NCBI GenBank assembly: GCA_016647705.1
Contig: CM028335.1
Coordinates: 13,599,905-13,663,904 of the forward strand
DNA length: 64,000 nucleotides
Direction: 5' to 3'
From: Eucommia ulmoides
Taxonomy: Eukaryota > Streptophyta > Magnoliopsida > Garryales > Eucommiaceae
Below are positions 33,415-44,153 of this stretch, in pieces. The position numbers were made by a program, and so were the translations under genes. The notes beneath the pieces are model-generated. The model was given only the letters and a program-made list of their open reading frames with translations, ran no database searches and was not told the origin of the DNA. Every line of letters starts with the position of its first letter. Positions within the stretch are counted from its first letter, which is position 1.

Positions 33415-35421
33415 AGGATAAAGACCTTTTTGGTCCCTGACAAATGTCTCGGGTGTCCAATTGGTCCATAACTTTTACAACTCGACAATTTGGCCCTTGA
33501 CATTTCAAAATTGTTCCAAATTGGCCCTTGGGTTGGATTCCGTTAGTAAAATTTGGGAAAATTATATGGAAAAAGTCACGTGACAAGCACGTGATGTTTG
33601 GCCAAGGGTACATGCGTCATTTCATTCTTTCTAATTGAATGGGACCTATTTACATATTTTGTTTAAACTTAAGGGGGGTGTAAAGTGTAATTAACCCTTA
33701 CCTCCTTCAAAACATTCCTTCTCCCTCTAAAAAATAAAAAAAGGGCTCTAATCGCTCTTTCCTCTCAAGAGCCTCCGCCGTCGCCATCCATCCAGATCTG
33801 CCATCGCCATCCACCAGTCGCGATGGCGAACCTTCTCGCTGGGCCCATATCTGTCATCATTATCCACCCATCCATCTACCAGTCGAGACGGCTCCCCTTC
33901 CCTCTAGTCCCAGATCCATCGCACCTTCCCTTTGGTCCAAGATCTGCGAGAACGACGACCCCCACCCTTCCGGTCCCAAATCCGTTGCTTCTATAGTAAA
34001 ATTTGATTTTTTTTTTCTAGATTAATTTTGTTTTCATCCGTTTGATTTCTCTCATCTCATTTAATAGGTGTTTGTTTAGTGTTCTTGTTTTTTCATTTTT
34101 GTTCGCAAAAAACTAGATGGGTTTGATCAATTTGGTTCAGGTTTGATCTCTCCCTCTCTATTTTTCAACTTCGGTTTGATCGATTTTCAATTACAGGGGT
34201 TTTGATCAGTTTAGGTTTTCGATTCAGTTTTTTATTTTGAAATCATCGGTTGTGTTCGATCGGCCTGGCTTTGGCCGATCTCGAAACCGAGATGTAATGA
34301 AAGACATTATTGTGTATGAGAACGACTATATAAAGTTTATTTTTTCTCATGTAAAGTTGTGATTCAATTCATGAATTTCCATTTTCTTTTCCCTTGTGTT
34401 TATGCATGATGTATTTTCGCTCCTGTAAAATTGGAGTTAATTTTAGCCTGAAAATTTTGAGGTTAGTTTTGGATCCAGTGGGTCATCGATTTCGGCAATT
34501 TCCAATGTATTTCGCCTCTGATTTTGTGTAGGGTTTCAAAATCGAAATGGATTTGGGTTTCGATTTCGAAATCGAAACCGAATCGATTTCGAAATCGAAA
34601 CTGTGGTTTGATTTAGGTTTCGATTTCGGTAGTGTTCTTCATTTTCGAGTTCGGTGTTCGTCGGTAGTGTTGTTTGTTTTGGTGGTGGTGTTCGGCGGTG
34701 TTGATGTTTAAGGCCCTAATTTTCTTGGTATGGAAACATTAAGGCTTTTTTTTTTTTTTAAATAAAATTTGTGGGTATTGTTCTAATTAATGATTTTTTA
34801 GGGGAATTTCGGCTCTATTTTTTTTTTTTGGATTTTTAGCTCAAAATAATGGGTTTTGTTGGAGATGGTAATTCTTTGGCGGAGGAGGTGGCGGTGTGGG
34901 AGGAGAAATTCATATTCAATTTGAGAGAGGTTGAAATGAATCAATGGTATCTCGATTGAATTTTTTTTGTTTTGAATGATAGGTTTTGCCTCATTTTGAT
35001 GATGATTTTCCTTTTAATAATTATGTGACAATGGATTGTTTATTTTGGGATGGGAATGAAATGATTATCAAACGGGCCTTAGTATTTTTGTTCCCAGATT
35101 TGTGTTTCAATATGGGAGGAAAAAAAAAAAGATATGCTTATGTGATTTTTCAGAGAAAGAAAGGCATGCATGGAAAATAAGGAAAAAAAAAATATTTTTA
35201 CCCCTAGAAGTTTAGATGATTTTTCAAAACTAACCCCATTGAATAAAAAGACTAAAATACTTTTAATGAAACACTGACCGTTAGTTGATTTAACGGAATC
35301 TGCCTCAGGGGCCAATTTAGAACGATTTTGAAATGTCAAGGGCCAAATTGTCGAGTTACAAAAGTTAGAGACCAATTGGACACCCGAGGTATTTGTCAAG
35401 GACCAAAAATGTCTTTATCCC
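33415..35421. mobile_element. MULE (non-autonomous), about 130-bp TIRs, perfect 9-bp target duplication
   Basis: The element is flanked by ATAATTTTT at 33406-33414 and 35422-35430. The left arm (about 33415-33545) and the reverse complement of the right arm (about 35290-35421) match closely. Examples are ggataaagac.tttttggtcc, ctcgggtgtccaattggtc, and caatttggcccttgac followed by atttcaaaat. The interior (33720-34900) holds a cctcaagagcctccgccgtcgcc-type GC/CT-rich stretch, ccagatctgccatcgcc repeats, a T-rich intron-like segment and cgatttcgaaatcgaaa repeats. This looks like a captured gene leader plus first intron (Pack-MULE-like). No transposase is found. Confidence 0.9.
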
Positions 35422-37566
35422 ATAATTTTTCAACACTTACTTTTTACTGTTATCAAACATGCCTTTAGTTTTGAATTTCTTAGCCATTTAATAACATGCT
35501 TGTATATATTGTGATGTACTAATTACCCTAATTGGTTGCATGTAATCTATTTTTTTTGGTATGTAAGTTGGGGGAAGGGATGAAACTCTAAACCTTTTAT
35601 AAATGAGTAAACTAAATATTTATTAGATTACAAATCTTGAGATTGGTTGTACGTAATTCAAGTTTTGGATGTATAATCTAAAATAAATATATGAAATAAA
35701 TTCAAACTTCACATATAATTTAAATTGTAAGGATATAATAATGTTCAAATTTTAAGTGTTGAATTTATTAAGTATCAAATATATTAAATATTTATTTTTT
35801 TAATACATTTGACTTAAAAAAGTTGTCTTTGTACAATTTGTTGTTTATAAAATAATTTTTGTAGCTTTATTTTTTATTTTTTTAAATATTCTCTCTCTAC
35901 AACTTTATTTCTTTATTTTATTTTTCTAAATTTAGTATATATATATATATATTGTAATGTTTTATAGTATTAATGTTAAATGGTGGTCATGATAGATAGA
36001 TGTTTATTAGGTTTAAGTGAGAAAGGCTAAAAAAATAAGTGAGTCACTTGTCACTTAAAATTTGAAAAATGTTTAAGTGATGCTTATATTTTAAATGGTT
36101 ATTTTATTTTGTTATCAAATAAACTTATTTTTAAGTGTTGAATTGTGTGAATGTTCTTTATAATTGTCAAAACTTTGGATCCATTGCATCCCTTTAATGA
36201 AAACATGGACTACTTAAAATTATAAGATTTGTATTTTTATCATCCAAACAATTACAATTTAATTTATTCAAGACGTCATAATTTGTAAAATAGAGTAATT
36301 TAAACGACCAAATTGTTCCATTTTTTTTTTTTGGCGCGTGCTAATTATGGTTTTAGGTTCTACAGCTCTTTATAAGAAAGCACAAGAAGAAAATGTCGTC
36401 GCCCTTCTCGCTCGTGCTCAAAAAATGTGCAAGGACAAAATGGTAATTTCCTCAAGAAGCAAATAAGTAATCGTTATTTAACATTTTTTTTTTTACTTTT
36501 TTTTTTTTTTGGTTGATTTTATGTTGTAGATCAAAGCGTACAAAAAAGGACGAAAATAAGAGATTTAAATATTTTTCAGTCGTTTGATATCTTAGGAGAC
36601 AAAGAATTAGTTAGATTAAACCAAAATATAACATAAAATGTAAAAACTATTTTAAGGAAATATTTAAAGAAAATTTTAATTGAATGGATAAGAATAGCAA
36701 AAAATTTGATTCTTTAATAATTTATTAATTAATATAAATTATTTACTAGGCTGATTAGGAGTTGAGTATAAATCAATCTTCGTAAGTTTTTGCATTAACT
36801 AAGTCAGATCAGATTCGATCAACTTTTTTAAATGTTGCGTCAGAATTGAACATAAGAAAGGAAAATTGAACTTAAATATAAAATTTTGTGGTGTTAAATG
36901 ATGAAAATTGAAAAGTACAATAGCACAACCATGTTCATGCTATGAAATTAATTGAAATTATAAGGGGGTAAAATACAAATAACCTTCAAACTTAGAGGGT
37001 ATAAAGTGTAATTTATTTGAATCAATGAATATAGTTTAACCCGGTCCTATAAAAGTGATTACAAATTAGGGATTGGTGGGTTAAGAGAGAGTTTTAAGAT
37101 CCCCTAAGGAGGAGGGAGGTGAGGGGAGAGGAAGGGAATTGAGGAGGAATTGATCTTTTTACTTTGTAGTACACATATCAATACCTTATATGTTTGTGTG
37201 TATATATATATTAGGCCCTCTCAACTCCAAAAAATAGATCATGAGGTGGGGATTTCTCTCACACTTAAAATCTAACCATAAGCCGTTTCCACATCCAATG
37301 TGGGAAAGCCAATAATTTTTCCCTCACACATCGGGCTCACCACTTCCACATCCGATGTGGAATAAACTCAACAATATCCCCCTCAAACATCAGGCCATTG
37401 TTGTAACATGGGCTCTTATACCAATGTATGGTAATCTTGGATCTCTTTCAACCCCAAAAGCTAGTGTTGGCCCAAAAAGCTACCAAAAAAAGGGGTGAAT
37501 TGGGTAGTTATCAAATTTAAACAATTAATTCCTTTAAACATAAATAACCAATTTCCTTAAATAGAT

Positions 37567-39720
37567 TATTAATTCTAAGATTTTGATGAACAATTAAACG
37601 TTGATATTTTTGGTGAAACTAATGCTTTGTTCAAGTGTTTCAATTTATTAGTTTTAGTGATGAAGATGCGATGACAAATTATGAATGGATGTTAAATGAT
37701 GATGACAAAGATGATGAAGAATTAAGAGTTTGAAAAAATTAGGGAAAACAATTCAGGTGAATTTCAACTCTTAATATTCCAATTAGGAACACACATGGCA
37801 CAAAAGTTTTTATTGTTTATGTGTGTTTTGATAAGATGAAATTATTTGCTCCTATGTGTATTTGAAAATAAATTTTTGTAATTGACTAAAATGGAATTTA
37901 AGAAGTTAATAGAGCTTATTTAGAAAAGAAAATGGTTAAAGGGGCGAAACGTAAATGAGAATGTATTAAAAACGAGTTTAGAAGAGAGATCCAACATACA
38001 TAAGTCGACCGGATAAAACAGTATGAACTCTCTGTATTTAGCAGTCGACAAGTAGGTCGACCGGTGAAGAGAAATGAAATTCTCTGTATCTCTAAGTCGA
38101 CAGAGCGGTTAATCGGAGAAAATATTTTGAACTATCTAAATCTATGAGTCTATAGATAAGTCGACCGATGTGTATAAACTTATTGGCTTGGCTACATCCT
38201 GAATTGAACGGTCGACTTGAGTGTCTGTTTTAGGATATTGTGTATTCCGAAATTATATCTAAAAGTAGCCATTTTTTGTTGGGATATGTGACAGATTTCA
38301 GGGATTTTATAATATTCAAGATATGCTACAACTATTATTTAAATCCTATTGATATGGTTCATTAAGTTTTAATGTTTCTCAATTTGGTACATATAATTGT
38401 TGCTATTCTATCTAATTGAGATTGAGAAATATTTGGAGGACTTAATTGAGAGATTTAAAAAGCTATTATTAAGTGGATTGAACCAAAATGAAGTCATAAT
38501 GATATAAAGGGTCTAAAAGAGTATTTAAGTGTCATGACACATGGGAACTAGCCGTTAGAGAGCTGATTTATTTTCTATATATATAGACTTACGTTTTTCA
38601 TATATAATTAATCAAAATCAAGAAAAGTGAGTTTACAAAGTTGAGATCATATTGAGCTGTTCTAAGAGATATCATTATGAGATTTTGTAAAAGCTATTCT
38701 AAGAAACAATCTTGAGAATCATTGTCTAATAATTTTTGCTGCTACTGGATCTGAATTAACATCGCTATATTTATTTTTCTGTGGATTTCGGGTGAGATTT
38801 TTCAATTACTTTCTATTGTGCATTGCTTGTTTAATTTTTGAAAATTGATCTTTAGAAATTGTTTCTGATTTTTATTGAAGAAAATATTTTATAAACAATT
38901 TCTTGAATCTGATTACGTACTCAATTATTTGCTACCCATCTTTTGTTTAAAATTAGATTTTCAATCTCATACTTTTCTATCGCTAGATTTGGGATATTAA
39001 TCGAGTTTTAATTTATCTGAGGTGGTAGAAGCTCCGAGTAAGACAATCTGCTAATCAATTTGTATTGGTGAGTAGTGTAACGGATTAAATACTGTTGGGG
39101 GTATTTAATCAGGGGTAGCCAATTTCAGTCTCTTCCTGTAAAGAGATTGATGTATTAATTCTTCCTGGATAGAATTGATTTTGTGTGAAATTTGTAACGG
39201 TTCAATCCTTACCGGGTAAAAGGATAGTTGGAGTGTTGGTGAGGTTTTGATTCTTGAGCCTCAGGTATAAAAAGAATTAGGTTGTGATTCTCTCTGTAAT
39301 AGAATTAGGTTATTCTTGAGCCTATAAAAAGTAGAGGTTATTTCTATGCCTGGAAAAATGAATTTGTAAAGGTTGATTATGAGCTTGTAAAAAGAATTAT
39401 TGTGAGGGTTTGGTTCCTACCTGCAAAGGAATCTTGAGTTTATTGGGTGCAAATCTCCGTGGGGCTTGGAGGACTGGATTAGTGAAGAGTAACTTGGTGA
39501 ACCAAAATATATTAGTGTGTACTGCATTACTTATTTTCTTTATTTTATCTTGTGTTGTTTGGGTATGCACCTAGAGCTTATTACACTTATCCGCTGCTAT
39601 AAAGATAATAATTAATTTTAGGATAAAATTAATTGTTTGATTTTTGAAGTGTTATTTTTTTTCTTTGATATTTTTTAATTACTCAATTCACCCCCTCTTG
39701 GGTATTCCATTGAGCTAACA
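37567..39720 (+). repeat. 5' LTR of the TR-GAG-like element
   Basis: The LTR starts tattaattctaag and ends ctaaca. It includes a GTCGAC-rich reiterated segment (about 38000-38215), a TATA-like ctatatatatagac (about 38576) and a purine-rich series of short repeats (gtaaagagatt, taatagaatt, cctgtaaaaag; 39120-39440). Confidence 0.88.
38000..38215. repeat. Reiterated GTCGAC-centred motif, 5' LTR
   Basis: About five copies of aagtcgac(c/a)g(g/a) alternate with gaactctctgtat phrases at a spacing of roughly 55-60 bp. The 3' LTR has the counterpart at 42430-42665. The palindromic GTCGAC core in a fixed place upstream of the TATA-like box suggests an LTR enhancer array; that role is inference. Confidence 0.7.
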
Positions 39721-39721
39721 A

Positions 39722-39735
39722 TTGACATCAGAGTT
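39722..39735 (+). other. Primer-binding site, diverged tRNA-Met type
   Basis: The sequence ttgacatcagagtt directly follows the 5' LTR and resembles TGGTATCAGAGC, the complement of the initiator tRNA-Met end, with two or three differences. Confidence 0.6.
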
Positions 39736-39789
39736 GATTTTAGCTTGTTAGCCTTAACATCCTAGCTAAATCGGTCACGTGCACACACC

Positions 39790-40920
39790 ATGGATAATAT
39801 TTTTTGTGTATCTTCTATTGATGGTGATAGATCCTTATATGACAATGTGGTTAACGATTCTTGTGATTCGTGTGGTAGTGATGGAAATGATGATAATGAA
39901 AATGTCCATATTTTTATGAAAAAAATACTTTCTTTCATACTACTTTTGCTAAAGAGAGTTTGAGTTTAAAAAGAAAAATTGATTTTTTTTTTGAAAATGG
40001 TGGAAAAAGTGTCCGAAAATCTAAAATGCATTTGGATGATTTTTGTGGTACAAAAGAATTTCCGGATGTTATTTTTGAAATTAATAATTTGTTCTCTAAA
40101 GTGGATTATCTTGAAAATGAAAAGAGAGTTTAAAAAAATAATATTGACATGATTTCTAAGCAGAGGTCAGATCTTGATTCAAAAATTGATTTACGTAGAA
40201 AATTTTTGAAAAATCAAATTCCGACCTCAAGTCTGTTTTCAGAGCTTCTGAAAATCATTTTTCTAGGTAAAGTGGATATGTTTCATCGTCTTATCCTTCA
40301 TTGCAAGCCAGTGATAGTTATGCTTCTATTGTTAAAAATGATTTATATTTTACATCTCGTGTTTTCTATGATAAATTACATTTGAGATGTTATTATTACA
40401 ATAAGGTTGGTCATTTTAAATAATCATGTCCATTTAAGAACCCTAAGTTTATGTCTAACAAGGATGAATCCAAAATGAAATGAATACCGAAGAGAACTAT
40501 TGAAATGTCTTGTGCAAAATTACATAATGTCGGAAGTGAACCTGAAGGAACAAACAAAGAAGTTGTATCAAAGCCAAAATAGGAAGTCACCAAAGATCCA
40601 CAAGTGACGCGTGCAAAGCGAAAAGATGTATCAAAGACAGAATGTGAAATTACAAAGAAACCACAAGATAAATGTACAAAGAAAAAAGTTGTACAAAAGC
40701 CAAGATGGGATATCACCAAGAAGCCACAAGTGATACGTGCAATGGGAATCGTCAATGAATCAAATGACAAAAATTAAACATTGAGAAGATACAGACAGAG
40801 TAAGGGAATTATGCACCCAAAGCAATCATTAGTACAAATGAGGTAAAAAGTAAAGTCGTTTTGAAAGATATAAAAGGTACTCCTAACCCTCCGTATTTTA
40901 AATTCATTAAATTTGTTAAA
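39790..40920 (+). mobile_element. gag remnant
   Basis: An open stretch with acidic and lysine-rich text is followed near 40386-40440 by a CYYCNKVGHF motif, the start of a retroviral-type CCHC zinc knuckle. A K/T-rich tail follows. This is the usual gag end of plant LTR elements. It is broken. No pol domain follows before the 3' LTR. Confidence 0.65.
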
Positions 40921-41982
40921 GAGGAAGGTGCTCAACTTGCTAAATAAGTAAGTGGATGATTGTTTCTAAGACCTATTTTTAATGATGTGTTCACTTGTTA
41001 TCTTAGAAACATTGTATAGTGATTATGAAAATCACATTTAATTAGGGGGTATTAACATATTTTTATGTGCATATATCAAGTAGTGATCGTGTGTTAATTT
41101 TAAAACATGTTATGTGATTTAGAGGATTAATCAAATATTTGTGATCTTACTAAATAATGCTATTATTTGTTGCATATATTTTTTTTGGTAGGATTATTTG
41201 TATAATGTGCTATCATTCATACTATTTACTTTTATACAAATAAGTTGAATTGAGCATGTTACGAGATAACATCTTTAATATGCATGTTAATTGAGATATG
41301 ATTCATGTTCTTGAGCGTTAATGATTATTGTTGAAAACATGGAGCTGAAATTTTTATGAAATAAGTATGCATTATATTGATAGTTTCATTGAGAGATGTT
41401 TCATGTCTTAGTATTTCAAAGATTATATTTTTCTCCTTAAAATGAATTAGTTTGTTTACACTTATATACTGGGAGATTGCATGTTAAGAATGATGTTTTT
41501 GTTGTAGATTTTGATGAATTGAGTAGATTTGATATTTATCTATAATAATAATCCACATAGTGTTGATGTTTTGTGCCTAAAAGTTGATTTGTTAAAATGA
41601 GTTTTGATTCTTAAAGTTAAAGTTATGAGTTGATTCAATGTGTTTTTAAAAGAGTTATATATATTCGGATTTAATTCATTTAGGCTTACTATTTCAAATA
41701 TATTATATGATTGCCTAGAATAATGTTCATTTGTGTTCCCCCTTCCCTAAATTTTGTTTTTGAAGATAACAAAGGGGGAGAATTTGTTGATATTTTATTA
41801 AGGGGGAGTTTTAGTTGATGTTTTATTTAGGGGGAGTTTATTTTTAAATTTGTGCTTTGTTGATTATATTTTATAATATCTTCATTATTATGTTTCAAAG
41901 AGTTATAAAACCTATCCTCGGATTCAGGGGAATGTGGTTATATCATTATTTTGAAAAAAATATCAAAGTTAATTGTCATCAT

Positions 41983-41997
41983 CAAAAAGAGGGAGAT
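41983..41997 (+). other. Polypurine tract of the TR-GAG-like element
   Basis: The run aaaaagagggaga lies directly before the 3' LTR. Earlier agggggag words at 41765-41830 are typical of the sequence before this tract in plant copia-type elements. Confidence 0.65.
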
Positions 41998-44153
41998 TAT
42001 TGATCCTAAGATTTTGATGGACAATTAAACGTTGATATTTTTTGTGGGACAAATGGTTTGTTCAAGTGTTTCAGTTTATTAGTTCTAGTGATGAAGATGC
42101 GATGACAAATTATGAATGGATGCTAAATGATGATGACAAAGATGATGAAGAATTAAGAGTTTGAAAAAATTACAGAAAACAACTCAGGTGAATTTCAACT
42201 CTTAATATCCCAATTAGGAACATACACAATAATTTTTTTTATTGTTTATGTGTGTTTTCATAAGATGAAATTATTTGCTCCTATGTGTATTTAAAAAGAA
42301 ATATTTATAATTGACTAAAATGGAATTTAAGAAGTTAGTGGAGCTTATTTAAAAAAGAAAATGGCTAAATGGACGAAAACGTAAATGAGAATGTATTAAA
42401 AACGAGTTTAGAAAAGAGATCCAACATTCATAAGTCAAATGTAAGTCGACCGAATAAAACAGTATGAACTCTCTGTATTTAGCAATCGACAGATAGGTCA
42501 ACCGGTGAAGAGAAATTAAACTCTCTGTATCTCTAAGTCGACAAAGTGGTCGACTGGAAGAAATATTTTGAACTCTCTGAATCTGTAAGTCGACAGATAA
42601 GTCAACCAATGGGTATAAAATTATTAGCTCGACTACATCCTGAATTGAATGGTCGATGTCGACTAGAGTGTCTGTTTCAGGATATTGTGTATTCCGAAGT
42701 TATATTTAAGAGTAGCAGTTTTTTCTTGGGATATGTGAGAGATTTCAGGGATTTTATGATATTCAAGATATGCTACAACTATTATTTAAATCCTATTGAT
42801 ATGTTTAATTAAGTTTTAATGTTTATCAATTTGGTACATATAATTGTTGCTATTCTATTTAATTGAGATTGAGAAATATTTGGGAGACTTAATTGAGAGA
42901 TTTAAAAGCTATTATTATGTAGATTGAACCAAAATGAAGTCATAATGATATAAGGGGTCTAAGAAAGCATTTAAATATCATGACACATGGGAACTAGCCG
43001 TTAGAAAGCTAATTTATTTTCCATATATATAGACCTGCGTTTTTCATATATCATTAATCAAAATCAAGAAAAGTGAGCTTAAAAAGTTGAGATCATATTG
43101 AGCTGTTCTAAGAGATATCATTCTGAGATTTTGTGAGAGTTATTCTAAGAGACGATCTTGATAATTATTGTCTAATAATCTTTGCTGCTACCGGATCTGA
43201 AGTAACATCTCTGTGGATTCTGAGTGAGATCTTTCTTATAACTTTCTATTGTGCATTGCTTGTTTAATTTTTAAAAATTGATCTTTAGAAATTGTTTCTG
43301 ATTTTTATTGAAAATAATATTTTATAAATAATTTCTTGAATCTGATTACGTGCTCAATTATTTGCTACCCATATTTTGTTTAAAATCAAATTTTCAATCT
43401 CACACTTTTCTATCACTAGATTTGGGATATTAATCGAGTTTTAATTTATCTGGGGTGGTAGAAGCTCTGAGTGAAATAATCTGCTTATCAATTTTTATTG
43501 GTGAATAGTATGACGGATTAAATACTGTTGGAGATATTTAATCAAGAGTAGCCGATTTCAGTCTCTTTTTGTAAAGAGATTTATGTAGTAATTCTTTCTG
43601 GATAGAATTGATTTTGTGTGAAATTTGTAACGGTTCAATTCTTACCGAGTAAAAGAATACTTGAAGTGTTGGTGAGATTTTGATTCTTGAGCCTAAGATA
43701 TAAAAAGAATTAGATTGTGATTCTCTCTGTAATAGAATTAGGTTATTATTGAGCCTATAAAAAGTAGAGGTTATTCCTGACTCTAGAAAAAAGAATTTGT
43801 AAAGGTTGATTCTAAGCCTGTGAAAAGAATCATTGTGAGGGTTTGATTCCTACCTGTAAAGAAATCTTGAGTTTAGTGGGTGTGAATCTCTGTGGGGCTC
43901 GGAGGACTGGATTAGCCAAGAGTAACTTGGTGAACTAGGATATATCGGAGTGTACTGCATTACTTATTTCCTTTATTTTATCTTGTGTTGTTTGGGTGTG
44001 CACCTAAAGCTTATTACACTTATCTGCTGCTATAAAGATAATAATTAATTTTAAGATAAAATTAATTGTTTGATTTTTTAAGTGTTATTTTTTTCTCTGA
44101 TATTTTTTAATTACCCAATTTACCCCTATCTTGGGTATTCCACTAGGACAACA
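41998..44153 (+). repeat. 3' LTR of the TR-GAG-like element
   Basis: The LTR is 2156 bp, starts tattgatcctaag, ends ggacaaca, and is colinear with the 5' LTR throughout. Confidence 0.88.

Larger units (their letters stand above)
37567..44153 (+). mobile_element. TR-GAG-like LTR element, nested in the solo LTR
   Basis: Direct LTRs (37567-39720 and 41998-44153; 2154 and 2156 bp) bracket only 2277 bp of internal sequence. A perfect 5-bp target duplication, tagat, lies at 37562-37566 and 44154-44158. The internal part has a primer site, a gag remnant with a CCHC-knuckle-like motif and a purine tract. It has no protease, RT or integrase. LTRs nearly as long as the whole interior plus a gag-only core match terminal-repeat-with-gag (TR-GAG) non-autonomous elements. 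It is broken, with several breaks. The LTRs differ by about 8% by eye over the first 250 bp, so it is some millions of years old, and younger than the solo LTR it split. Confidence 0.88.

Noticed and set aside
33415-35421. Possibility that this is a host gene with first intron
   Set aside because: Perfect 9-bp flanking duplication and matching about 130-bp inverted arms show a MULE; any gene-like text is inside the element.
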